Notes under the pieces: model-generated
Database searches by the model: none
Seen by the model: the letters and a program-made list of their open reading frames with translations, nothing else
What the model was told of the DNA's origin: nothing
In this document: positions 1 to 13,114 of the stretch, in pieces
How positions within the stretch are numbered: the first letter of the stretch is position 1
Layout of the letters: the number at the start of each line of letters is the position of its first letter
Made by a program: the position numbers and the translations under genes
Assembly (NCBI RefSeq): GCF_011397635.1
Contig: NC_064762.1
Coordinates: 22,097,479-22,161,478 of the forward strand
DNA length: 64,000 nt
Reading direction: 5' to 3'
Origin: Epinephelus fuscoguttatus
Lineage: Eukaryota; Chordata; Actinopteri; Perciformes; Serranidae

Positions 1-1102
1 CCTGTCTATTCCAATGGACACCGCTTTTCTAGGATGTTTAGATCTATGATTACTGTCACCTGACTCCACCCAAATGCACAGACTTATTTGTTGGAATGTC
101 TATAAGCCAATTACAGTGTTCCACCTCATCTAAAGTGGACTGCAGTAGAGCCCCCTTTTTTAACAAGCATGAACAACTGTGAGGCAATTAGGAAGTCCGA
201 GGCATGTTTCAGTCTTTAAATCATATTGTGAAAATACATAACTTGTGTTTAAGCTGTGTTTAAAGTAAACATGAGATGTTACATTAATAACACGTGTCAA
301 AATATCAGGTGAAAGATTTCCAGCTTTCACTCAGGAATTTTTCAAAAATATCTGTCTATTGGAGTGGATGGTGGGTCTGAATGTCACCTGATGATAAGTA
401 GGGAAGTACTGTTTAAATGGGGAAATACTGCTCTAAATTTATATCAGTAATAATATAATCAGCTTATATTGTATTCTGTTGATTATGTACAAAAAAATAT
501 TAATCAGGTGGTTTTCAATATACTGTTGTCTGGGAATACTACATAAATCAAGTGTATTTTGAGTCGTGATAACACAGATACAGTTCAAAATATAGAGGCA
601 ATGTGTTTTAAAGCATCACTTTATTGAAAAACAGTTATCATAAGACCATTTATTGCCATTTTACTATTGGGGGATTTCTGCATTAAGTCTCGACATCCAT
701 AGAGTGCCCCTGGAATGAGTCCCAAAACCCAGAAATGAGTTAGCATTTTACCCCTCACGGGTCCCTCGTCTCAAAGTCAGTGCCTTTTTTTTTAACAGGT
801 TTTTGGTTAGATGCCTGAAATAATGACAGACTTATGTCAGTATATACCCCACTTGCGAACTTTGGCGCTTCTATTTAGCTTGAAAAAGGCGGTTGCTAAT
901 AAGAAGCTAAATCAGACCAGAGAATGTAACGCTGAGCCACGCCAAACACGCTTGTAAACCTTGTTATGGTGGTGACTTAGGTCAAAAGACTATAGTGTAG
1001 TTTGTTTATAGCCTAACGTTAGTGTTGTACTTCTAGCAATTGCATTTAGACATCAATAATCATGAAAGTAAAGATTATCTTACTGAACAAAACATGTAAG
1101 TG
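1..1102. other. AT-rich upstream flank with probable transposon debris
   Basis: No gene is visible here. The stretch is AT-rich. The segment from about 640 to 1445 looks like an old interspersed repeat: GAGTGCCCCTGGAATGAGT near 700 is a rough inverted match to the CCTGGGGCACTTTATTGG near 1430, with a SINE inserted between them. The superfamily is not identifiable by eye. Confidence 0.3.
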
Positions 1103-1113
1103 TCATTAATGTT

Positions 1114-1303
1114 GGGGTGTCGGTAGCTTAGTGGTAGAGCAGACGCCCCATGTACAAGGCTGTTGCAGCAGCGGCCCGGGTTCGACTCCAGCCTGTGGCC
1201 CCTTGCTGCATGTCTCTCCCTCTCCCTCTCCCCCCTCACACTTCACTATCCTATCAATTAAAGGCAAAAAATGCCCATAAAAATATCTTAACAAAAAAAA
1301 CTA
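1114..1303 (+). mobile_element. tRNA-derived SINE with 11-bp target-site duplication
   Basis: The head carries RNA polymerase III promoter boxes: an A-box-like TAGCTTAGTGGTAGAGC and a B-box GGTTCGACTCC. A pyrimidine-rich tract follows, then a body ending in ATCAATTAAAGGCAAAAAATGCCC and an A-rich tail. TCATTAATGTT occurs directly before (1103-1113) and directly after (1304-1314), which is the expected insertion duplication. Short open frames across it are artefacts. Five other copies of the family lie in this window. Confidence 0.9.
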
Positions 1304-1599
1304 TCATTAATGTTTGCCATAGAGTTTATTTTCGGAAATTATCCAAAATCCAATGGAAAAATCCCATAGGCTTTTTGAGAAGGGAACCAGTGCGATGCTA
1401 ACTTTGCATCAGCCTATAGAAAAACGTCTTCCCTGGGGCACTTTATTGGATAACACAGAATAAATTATCCTATTTTTATTTAATTTTATTCTATTTTTAT
1501 TTGATTTAATTTAATTGTATTTAATTTTATTTTGTTAATGATTTATGATTCTGAAGGGTTAAGGTACTTTCAAATACACTTTTATTTTGAAAATCACCC

Positions 1600-2170
1600 C
1601 GCTTCCGCCGTTACTGTGACTGTCGGTTGGACCTTGACGCTCCTCCAATTGAAGTTTGTGTGTGTGCGCGCGCGCGTGGTGTATGTATATGGGTGTGTGT
1701 GTTTGCTCACGCGCACTGGGGATTCCCCCGCGTGACAAAAACAGCTTCGCCTTTCACATGTCAGCTTATCGCCTTTCATTGCTCATATGCTCTCCGCCTG
1801 GAGCTCATGCTGTTACCGGATATCTAGACGACGGGCGGCCGCTTCGCCTCTTCTCGCTCGTTTCCAACCCGTTTTCACGAAGTTTGTAATGACCGTACCG
1901 AAGTTTGAAACTTTTCTAAAATCTATAATCGATAAAAAGTGACCGAGGGTAATGTATTATCAGTTAGTGGCATGAAACGAAGCGGCTCATTCCTCTGGTT
2001 TCACAAAGGAGCGGTGGTTTCCTCAGGTGTCAGGCGGCTATCCTCGGAGTCCGGTCACATCACCGAGCACCGGGCGGCGACAACACCCGCTAAGTAGCCT
2101 TTACTCGGGGAAGGAGGGAAGGGGGAAACCCAGCGAGGCCACCAGCACCATCAGCAGCACCACCTTCACC
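1600..2170 (+). promoter_or_regulatory. nfkbie: nfkbie promoter and 5' leader, CpG-rich
   Basis: CpG frequency rises sharply from about 1600 and stays high through coding exon 1. A TG/CG microsatellite lies at about 1656-1700 and a perfect NF-kB site at 1718-1727. No convincing TATA box is seen. The frame in phase with the nfkbie start is open back to about 2027, but it contains no ATG before 2171, so the leader is taken as untranslated. The transcription start cannot be fixed from sequence. Confidence 0.55.
1718..1727. promoter_or_regulatory. NF-kB binding site GGGGATTCCC
   Basis: The ten bases fit the kB consensus GGGRNNYYCC at every position. The site is about 440 bp upstream of the nfkbie start codon, inside the CpG-rich promoter. 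IkB genes are classic NF-kB targets that shut the response down, so a perfect kB site here suggests the same autoregulatory loop. The motif is seen; occupancy is inferred. Confidence 0.6.
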
Positions 2171-3672
2171 ATGGCGAGCGACGACTGTAGGAAAGAAGAC
2201 TTGCTGGAGGATAGCCGCACAGACTCGGGCATTGACTCGTACCGCTCCATGCTGAAGTCAGAGGAGCCCCGGGAGCCGAGCGCCGACTTCAGCGGGCCGA
2301 GGGACAAACTCTCTACCGGGGAGGAGCGCCTGGACTCGGCGTATGGCTCCTCGTCCATCACGGTGGAGAGTCTGTCAGAGATAGTGGGGGGCTGCACGCT
2401 CTCCAGCGCCAAGGAGGAGCAAGCACAGAGCTCTGAACTCTCTGAACAGGAGGAGAACTTGCTCACGACTATCACTGAAGATGGAGACACGTATGTTTTT
2501 ATTCATTTTTATCAGTTTTTTACTTAAAAATGAATATTTTCTGAGCTTTGCTGAAAGGCCCTGTGCTGCTGGGTGAAGGCTAAAACATGGTGCCTTGCAT
2601 TTTATCCTCCAGTTAGCAGAGTTTTAACCAACTTTTTCACCAGTATAAGATATCTTACATGAAATACTTTTGCAGTATGAGACAAAACTGCGTTGTGTTT
2701 TTTTTACTAGCTTTCTTGATTTTATTTTCAAATTGTCCATTACTGTATTGTATTTAACCCCCATTTTCTGCTGCTTTCTTCTAACATCAGTAGCTCTAAT
2801 GGTTAGGACTGCAACTACTAATTATTTTTAATCATCATTTAATCTGTTTTATCTATAAAATGACATTAAATAATGAAAAATGCCCCCTCACAAGTTCCAA
2901 AAATCCAAAGATATGTCATTTACAATGATATACATAGGTCTAGATTTCAAAATTTAAAACATGTGCATCCTACCACCCAAATGAAAAACAGAAAAGCAGC
3001 ATAAGACTTTAATTTTGACAGAATTAAAGACATTCACACTGCAAACTGATGCAGAAAGGAGCCAAAATGGTGCATAAATAATCACCAGAATGCAGGAAAT
3101 CAAGTGTTTGACCCTGGTAGAGTGCTCCCAATCCCCCCCAAAAATAAAAACCTACACATTTGACGGTATAAAACTGAGAAAAAAGCAGTGAATCCTTACA
3201 TTTGAGAAGTCTGAGGAGAATATTTGCGTGAAAAATGACCTTAAATGACAGAGATCCACTGGAGATGATGAACTTAAAACACCTTTAAGTGGAAGTTAAT
3301 GTAAATGACATTGAATGTGAGGCCCAGTTCTTCCTGTGATACTGGTTTTGAAGGGGATTTCATAGCGGTGTGATACTGCAGCCTTCTTTTTTTTTTTTTT
3401 TTTTTTTTTTTTTCTTTTTTTTATACATGAACTTTGTCCTTGTCATGAATGTGGACGGACTCCTGTGAGGCGTCTCTCAGTGAGAAAACAGAAGTGAAAC
3501 AGATAGGCCTGGACTTCCCCATGCAGCTCAGACAAAGCACATGCTGTGAGGCGGCAGCAGCAGCAGCAGCAGCAGCACTGTGGATGACTTTTGATCCAAG
3601 AAACTTGTTGATCAGGATGGGACAGTGTGTGCATGTTTTTATTGGTGGATCCCACACTTCGCTAGCTGCTGT

Positions 3673-3703
<31 letters not shown>

Positions 3704-6700
3704 TTTTTCCCCATCACACCAGACATCTATAAATGTCAGTTGCTGTCGCAGTGGCTGTTTGCTGCTGCTCATTTCTCAGTTTGAGTCAATGAAACTGCAG
3801 CTTTTTTGCACACAGTCCACACACACTTATCAGCCCGTGTTTCTTCTGTGACCCACTCATCTTTTGTTGCCGTGTCATCAGTCTGTTTTGACGTGAAAGC
3901 AGGCCCGCTAATGACTCCTGCAGCCTCTGGTGTGTAATCCAGCGATTGATGTTGTCCCAGCATTGTAGAAGTGTTATTGTGTCTCTGACCTCTTTTCATT
4001 TCCGCTTGCTGGTCGTTGGGGCCACATGGTTTCATTCTCACACCCTAACTATAGATACCTGGGAGGGGGAGAAAAAAAACACCTGAAACACACCACACAC
4101 TGTGTGCTGCTTAGGCTGAGAGAGAATCATACAAACATTGTTTTTTTTTTCCCCCCGTGGGATTTTTTAGTTCTTATTCATTCAAGTCTTACTCAAACCA
4201 GGAAGTCTCTTTCACACTAAGAGGGTTGCTCATACAGGGCTGACGAGTTGGCAGGGCAGATCCATCAGTCTGCAGACATTTAAATCAGTTGACGGTGACA
4301 TTGAACTGATTCAACGACTTTTTCTGATACTTTCTCGTGAGAAACATCATCAGTGAACTCAATCATCAGTTGATGGATTACAGATATTTTAACTTAGCTT
4401 TCCTTCAGTTCAGCTTTTTCCAGGTGTATAGGTGTTTAAAATTTCAGTAAAAGCACAAGTGTGAGTGTAGAAGTTTCTCTGTGCTTGGTGCACACTGGTT
4501 CAGTTAGGCTATATTAAGGACTGCCACTAGGGTTGTGCACTGTGAGTCGACTAGTCATTTTAACATTGATACCCTCACTAGCCAGTAGGGGTGGGAATCA
4601 CCAGAGGATCCACAGTACAATATTATCACAATACTTAAGTCACGATACAATATTACTGTGATTTTAAACATGTTGCAATATGCTTAGTATTGCAATAAAA
4701 CATATGGTGATATACTGCGATTCATTACCTTTTTTCAATGTCCATGAAAAAAAGACTTTGTCAACATCTGTTTTACCTAATAAGATAGAGTTTTCAGTCT
4801 GTTCATCTCACTTCAGTCATTTTTTTGCAGCAGCAAAATGTATCTAGTGGACTGCAAAAGCAATTGATTATTATATTCCAGTAGGTAAGTTTAATTTATA
4901 TTTATCATATTAATGATTTATGTCATAAAAAAAAATGATACTTGGCACTTTTTGACGATACGATAATGCCCCACAAAAATATTGCGATACTGTGCTGTAT
5001 CGATTTTTTTCCCCCCACCACCCTTACTAGTTTGCACTAGAAATTGCGTTATTATCACAATTCTTTAATCACGATACAAAATTTTCCATTTTTAAATGTT
5101 TTGCAATGTGCTGAGTGTTGTGATAACATAAACTGTGATGTTTTGCAATTAATTGCCTTTTTTATTATTTCCCCAAAGAAAACTTTGTCAAAATCTGTTT
5201 TATCTAATAAGATAGAGTTGTAAGAAAAACATTCTCACTTTAATATTTGTTTTGAAGAAAATTGTATCGAGTGGACTGAAAAAACGATTGATTTTATTAT
5301 TCTAGAAGGCTACCAAAAGTTTAATTTGTATTTGCATTTTGCAAAAATTGATACTTGGCATCCATTTTCAATACAACATTGCTACACAAAGTACGGCAAT
5401 GCTATTCTATATAATTTTTTCCCCCACCCCAACCAGAAATACTAGTCAGTTAAACTTATTATCAAAATTATACTTACTTTATACCATTGCGTTCACTCAG
5501 TGAAAATGCCTTTGCAGTTTTCAGGCACAGTTCCAAAAGGAGTAGTTTCCTTAAGAATATTTGTTTTCAATAAATTGTGTTTGATAACTCTTATTTAGTG
5601 AGTTGTTGTCATGTTTTGTAGGATAATGTGCAAAGTGGCACACATTTCAGCGGCATTTAACAAACAATTTGGGTTCTGGAAAATTTGATTAACGATTTTA
5701 AATGGCTTTTGTAATATATGTTATTTTCAGATGTTTAATAACCTTATAGATTAAATTGCGCTAAATTTTGACTGTTGTCTGCGTGTTTTTTTTAGACTAG
5801 TCGACTAGTCTGAGTTTAAAACACAAGTTGTTAATGTGGTGGCGAAAAGGCCCAAAAATGTTAGACAGTTAAGGTCAAGAAGTTGTAAGCTGTGTCTTCA
5901 GTAAAATATCCTGCAAGGCTGCGATTGACAAAAAAAAGCAACTGAACAATTATTCAGCTGTAGTTATATTTAGAGACTCACTGCATACATAACCTCTGCA
6001 CACATGACCAGTTCCTGCTTATTAGAAAATATTCAGTTGTGTCAGAGCAGTGTTTCATAACCATTTACACAGAATTGGTGATGTTGGTGTCGTCGTGGTT
6101 TACTCGCAATAATTGCAAAAAAAAGAAAGAAAAAGAAAGTAGAATGATGTTTATCTTGACAGAATTTTAAGCTTTGTCACCATATCCTGGTTGTGTCACA
6201 TCGTGAGTAACTGCTGATGTACTTTTTGTGTCCAAGTGACACATTTTGAATGATTAACAATAGCTGATTTTATTCAGCTTAAAAGAAGAAGTTATTCTTG
6301 TAAATGCAAACATGGCTATTTTCAGATTAAACTGGTTGTTTTTTATTTTCATTTCTTCAAAAAACATCCAGAGAATTGGGTGTGAAAAATTCAAAGCAAG
6401 TGTGATGCAAGATAAGTCAAGTAAATTTTATTGAGCATGCAGTGAACAGTCACAAGTATTATGCCCTCCATTTCACTGTGATTGTAACAATACACAGACA
6501 ACACACTGTTATATATAATCTTTCAGTGATGATGGGTGAATTGAATAGTTGCATTCAGTGGCTTCTCTGTACTGCAGACTTAAATGCTTACAAAATACCA
6601 TCATCACAACAAACCACTCATGTCACTTAAGTTCTTTTTAATTCACAGATAAAACGAATGTGTATTATTTAACATGAGAATTCTAGTTTTGTCATTGACT

Positions 6701-9700
6701 GGATGAAATGTCTGCATAGCGAGACGTTGTGGCAGCGTTTGATCCCACACTGTCTGTCTCTGAATAGTTCGATGACATTTAAACTCATTGCTGATCTTTA
6801 ACAGAGCACAGTAGCTGCAGTAACATGCGTTTCACAGCACACTAATAAAGGAACATCCTCCTGCTGGTTCTGTGATCAGAAATCAGTTTCAGCTTTGATA
6901 TAAAGCCTCTGACATTTGAGCAGTTTGACGCAACATGAAGCTCAACTTTCACTTTAATTTGTTAAAATCCTTTCACAGTCGAGGCCCTGTTTGTGTTGTT
7001 GTACTTAAGTCTAAATTAAGCACTAATGCTCGGAGCCATTTCCTGCTCTTTGCACACATTTGTTTGCTACAACTTCCCACTCAAGTTTTGAGGTTAGTGT
7101 GTTTTTGTTATGTCAACTAAAGCCTCCAAGGATGCACCTACTGATACATGGTTTCAATGTGCCACTGTACTTGAACAGCTCGCTATACAATGTAATCTAA
7201 AAAAATCTTGAATTGCTCAACCCCCCCCCCGATCACTAAATCTTGCCATTCAGCCCACTAGATGTTAAATTTCGAGGTAGCTGCTTGAGATAAATACCAA
7301 GGAAAATTCTGAGGCAACATTTACTGTCTCCTGTTGAAATGCAGCCTTTTTTTCATCACTACTCTACTACTGCTTTTGTGGGTGGATTGCTCAATGTGAG
7401 ATAAAGTAAGCTTGCAAGTTTTTGCAAGCATAATGGATAAAAATGTTTATTTTTCTGTGCCACTCCTGCAGAATCCTGCATTTAGCAATAATCCATGAAG
7501 AGGAATTCATCGCCCAACAGTTGATACAGCTATTCCCAAAAGAAGTCCTGGACATCCAGAACAATCTATACCAGGTGAGCGCAACGTGACACTTTCCTCA
7601 AACACACACCACAGCTTGTACTGGAATTTTTTAATCTAAAGTGACTTCCTCATAGTCGGTATCTTGATTGTGGAAACAGTGGCATTATTTATATCTCAGC
7701 ACTTCCAGGGAGCTGTTGTTCCTCTTTATTGGCAGTCCGTCCTCTCTCAGGGACGTCACTGTGGGTGGTTCCTGTGTTAGCTCATGAGGGACTTTGAATG
7801 GAAACTCCCCTCCTCTTACCTCCTGTAGAAATTGAACCACAGGGAGCTGTGGAGTGTATCCTTGTGTGGATGTGGGTGGAGGAATTGTTCCAGTCCTTTT
7901 GAGATGTCAGTTGCTGGTGTAGAAACCCAAGTGAAGACAGAGCAAAGGGACTGAACTGTCAAAAGGAAACATCTGAAGCTACGACTCAGCACTTCATGCA
8001 GTGACTCAGTTAGCCTGAGCCATTTTGGTTGCCTAATTTCCTCTGAGTAGTCATTCTAGGACCTCGCAGAGGAATTCTTCTGTACCCCTTCAGGGTTTTA
8101 AAACAAAATCCCCCCGTCAGACATTTACATACTGATTAAGAAAACAGGCAGTGATGATGCATTTTGTGCAGTTTGCTGTGTGGTGCACAGATGTTTTTCA
8201 GTCTTACTGATGGTAAGTGATATTCAAATATTAAAGCCATCATATATCTCAGATTCAAAACCCACAGTAACTTCGAGATCAGATGACAGTGCAACCACAA
8301 CCACTTGTTTGTTTTGGACAAAAAGTGCAAGTCTCAATGTCTCAGGGGAAACATTTCTCTGGTGGTCTCATTCATACGTAACCAACAGCTGAATGCAACA
8401 GGCTTGTGCTCTCTGGGTTGTTTAGAGGCATTCTGGGAAATGCAGTGTGGGGTTAATGCTTCATTTCCACATGGCTTTGTGTACATATGTAAGTCCATTC
8501 ATTCCCACGAGAACCTCCATGATCTCAGATGTGTTTGCAAAACTCTTCCCTCCATTTATTTTTTGCCTGGTCAGAAATTTGCTTTGAGTTCACTGAAAAA
8601 GTGAAGCCTTTACAGTGGATTTCGGATAGAGTTTCTAAATGGAAAGTTTGATGTCATGTGTAGCTAGCTGTAGCATGCTAGCTGTGTAACATATAGAGTG
8701 CACGCATAGTGGACACACCTGACAGACCAACCTCGTCACGAATTTGTCACCATGACTTATTGGTCCTGTTTTGGTCTCTGTACTGCTGCGTGTGCATATT
8801 CAACAACACAGGATGATGAAAAACACTCAAAATGTACTTTTCTGCTATTTCTGTGGTGGCTTCTCTATCAACCATAAAGAGATGCATTCCATTGTGTTGA
8901 ACACTGAGGGCGTGCTCTGTATACAGTGGTAAATATGGACACATTGGCTATATAAAAAAAAATGTAATAAGGACTGCAACTCTGTCTTTTATGTTTTTTA
9001 GTGTGTGGTCGTTTGGCTGTAACTTTTTGCATGCTGCTGTCTGGGCCAGGTCTGCCCAGAAGAGAGATTGTTGATCTCAATGGGACTTACCTGGTTAAAT
9101 ATAAGTTGAATAAATAAATAAATAAAAATAAATAAATAACTGTCACTGTCATTATAGAACAATAAATTAAACATTGTTTGATTTATCGCTTTGTGGATAA
9201 AATGTCATAGAATAGTGAAAATGTCTTTTTCACTACAGAAAATTGTTTGTTTTGTTCAAGTCAGCAGTCCAAAAATCCAGATATTAAATTTGCAGAGTCA
9301 CAAATCAGAAGAAAACAGCAAGTCCTAACATATAAGCAGCTAGAACCAGAAAACTGTTTATTGACAAGTAGTTTCTCACATAGAACAAATTTGCCTTGGA
9401 GTATAAATGGTGCATAACACAAACATATATAGAGAAAATGAAAGTAACAATGAAAACAAGTATTGCAAAAATCAAGAGATATTAATATAGAAAAACACTA
9501 TAGTAACAAAAATACTATAAAAAAATATGCACAAACAACATTCACATCCCTTTAATCTCAGACCTATCCCTGACAGACTAAGTAAAGATGATACCTGTCT
9601 ACTAAAGATCTTGCTGGCAGCAAGTAAACAGGTTACAAAACAGCTGTTACAAAAGACTTGCTCCAGAAAAACTGACCCACTCGCCTTTTTGTTCATACTA

Positions 9701-12700
9701 TTTAATGCTTACGTCTGCTGGAACAAATTACCTATTACATATGACTTAAGAAAGAATCAGGAGAAAAAAGGTGGAGAAAACTGTGTGTTTGTTGAGCCAA
9801 TGAGAGTAGGAAATTTTGCTTTAACTTCTTAAACATCCCACAACCTCATATTTGTCTCTTTTTTCCCGTATGTACTGCTTTTCATGTTTCTTTTTTTCAC
9901 TTTTTTTTTTTAGTTTGTTTCTGCACTTACTGAATGTAAATAAGGATTCATAAATAAAAAGTATTAAAAAATACATATTTTATTAAATATATATTTTTAG
10001 AAGTGGTAGCTTTGGGCAGAAATGTGCAAAAGTTCACAGTATAAAGTATAAAAAGAATGTGTGCGATGTTATATATTTGGTATTTTTGCTTGATAACTGA
10101 CCTAAAAGATTCTTTGTTGATCCTCAGAGCCCTTTGCACCTGGCCACCTACCTGAACCTCACAAATGTGGTGAAGGACCTGGTGGACAAAGGGGCCAGTC
10201 TGGAGCTGCAGGACCAGGAGGGCAACACAGCGCTTCATGTGGCCTGCCAACACGGGCAGACGGAGTGCGCCACCGAAATGACCAGAGAGGTCTCGCCCAG
10301 CAAGCTGGCACCGGTCCTCGAGACCCAGAACTGGAGAGGTGAGAAAAAAGACCAACTAACTGCAGCAGGGCCTCGTCAGCCAATAATTTACTGCTGTTAT
10401 TTAAGGGCATATTTTTGATGTGTTTGCATCATCTGTGTGACTGTTTGTCTGTGGGTAGCTGAAGCTGAACTTCCCAGATTGTGCAACTTAGATTTTTTAG
10501 TGTGTCCAAATGTGACATGGCCTTCTGGTGCATTTAAGACTTGTCTTTAATGCTGTCCGCTCTTTAAAGGAAATAATTAACTTGGTTGTTATTGCTTAAC
10601 CAATATAGCACTAAAGGAAACACCGAAGGTGAAATGAATCTGTTAATGTTGAGTAGTGTAGCTCGTCTAGCTTCAGCAGTCCGGGACAAATCACATGGGA
10701 GTGTGAGGCTGTATTTTCTGGTCTCACAGCGCTGTTTAGATGCAGCAGCAGTTTCAATGGTTGAATTTCTTCATGGTCTTAGATTGATGCTAGAATTTGA
10801 AAAAAAAAAAAAAAAAAAAACTTTTTAAAATAAATTTTTCAGTCTCTTTTGACCTGAAATGGACCTCGTGTTCTGCATTTCAAACAAGGTGTGTACTTGC
10901 AGGTCTCGCCTGTCTTCACTTGGCTGCACTGAACAGGCAACATCACATTATCAAGCTCCTGGTGAACAAGGGAGCAGACCTGAATATCCAGGTTAGTCTG
11001 TGACATGACTCCTTACTTCACTGCATCATATGGGTTATTATAGTTATTAATAACAATGCGCTACTTTACGAGTATTAGAGTTTTGTTTAGTGCTTCAAAT
11101 TGCCCCTGATGACAAACCTCCACCTGCAGCTCGTCACATTTAAGCAACACATCATAAACCGTCTCTCTGAACATATGTTTTGAAGAGGAAGAGTGGAGGA
11201 GAGGATGAAAACATTACAGTTTGTTTAATTAGCATCTGGGTCGGGTTTCCCTCCAGTATCCTTCATACGATCCAGCAATGTGCCAGTATTTATAATCACT
11301 CTTATCCCTTTCAAACTGTGTTTACTGCGCCTGGCCTTATGTTGTGTTCTTGTCTATAAATCTGCTGCACCTGTGCTATGCTGATAGTGATATGAGCTGA
11401 GCTCAGAGCGTCCTGCAGGATTCATGGAGACATAATTAGATTTGAGATATGATTAGGCCGGGGCTGGCCAGTCTCTCTTAACTTTCTATTGATGGAAGGG
11501 GACATGGCAGTCGGTCCCGAAACTACCCCAGACATTCCTCTCGGTTTAAATCATTGACCTAACATATCACTGTGCCTCACATCCTCTTTATTATTATCAT
11601 TATTATTATTACTAGTTTTATTATGTGGCTTACTGTGTCATTTCTGTCAAGCTTGCAGATGCAAATTTAAAAGAAATGTGTGTAGCTCCTCTTATGTCTG
11701 TTTTCCATCTCCACCCTTCGCAGGAAGGAACCAGTGGCAAAACAGCTCTTCATCTCGCCGCTGAGCTGCATGACATCACATCGGTGAAGCTGCTGCTCAG
11801 CAGAGGCGCCAACGTGGATGCCGCCATGTTCAACGGCTGCACGCCCCTGCATCTCGCGGTGGGCAGACAGGACGCCGACATCGCCAACCTCCTCTGCCAG
11901 TCTGGCGCGGACACAATGCTGCGAAACATGGAGGATGAAACAGCGCTGGATCTGGCCGACGGCAACGATGATGTAAGTTTTTGTGATTGACAGCTAAAGG
12001 TACATCAGTGGAAATGGCACAGATGGACCACCACATACATATTTATTCCTTTGTGCCACAGAGACGCATCAGTGAGGCTGGCATGTTCCCTTATAACAAT
12101 ATACACACAGCCACTGCAGTTTATTTGAGTCCGTCCTACACCCACTATTCTGTTTCCAGAAATACTTACAAATGTGTATTAATACATAGTAGATGCAAAA
12201 AATGCATGTAAAGTGTGAAGGATGGACTAACACTCTCTTCTCATGAGATTTGTTTCACACAAAGTGGGTTTTCGTGGATGCTTAAAAAGTCTTAAAAGGC
12301 ACTGAATTAATCTAAAAATAAGGCCCTTATTAGTAAAACAATGTCTTAAACCAATCTTTTACAAGTCTTACAAATGTTTTGACATGGGAAGTACGATTTT
12401 ATGAATCAGGATCTTTATTTTTTTCTGACACTGCATTGTAAAATCTTTAAAATCAGATAAGGACAGCAGAACCCCGGATGTTCCCTGGATGACACAGGGA
12501 TGAGCAAATTCAATGAGAATGGGCTATTTAACCAAGATCTTTCTGCGTGACTGAATCTGGTACAAGATTTTGCACACAAGTCTTTTATGCTACAAGTTTT
12601 TCCAAATTCGCCCATAAACCTACCAACAAAATCATATTTTATGTTACAATAAACATTTGTGCAAAACTGTCCCTAACCCTAAGTAACTGATGTCAGTTCA

Positions 12701-13072
12701 TGTTTTATTTTTTTAGTTTTGGTTTTGTGAAATTTGTCTTAAATTTTATTTCAAGTGGCAATAAAAAAGTCTTAAATCTACCCTGCCTTAAATCAAAGTC
12801 AAAATCAAGTTATATAGCAGATTTAAAAAGAAGCGCAGCTGACCAAAGTGCGGTGACAAAGATTACATACGTAAAAAAGATTAGAAAATACTAAAATATT
12901 AAAATCACTACAAACAACCAACGGCCATTGAAACTCATGTACATTTTAAGATGTGTCTTAAAAGTATCAGTTTGGGGCGTCTGTGGCTTAGTGGTAGAGC
13001 AGGTGCCCCATGTACAAGGCTGTTGCCGCAGCGGCCCGGGTTCGACTCCAGCCTGTGGCCCTTTGCTGTATG

Positions 13073-13114
<42 letters not shown>

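Noticed and set aside
1115-1200. Functional tRNA gene
   Set aside because: A- and B-box-like words are present, but the cloverleaf stems do not close, and the unit continues into a SINE body flanked by a target duplication.
2027-2170. N-terminal extension of nfkbie from 2027
   Set aside because: The in-frame extension begins at a GTG and has no ATG before 2171. The ATG at 2171 has a good Kozak context and matches where the IkB-epsilon core begins.
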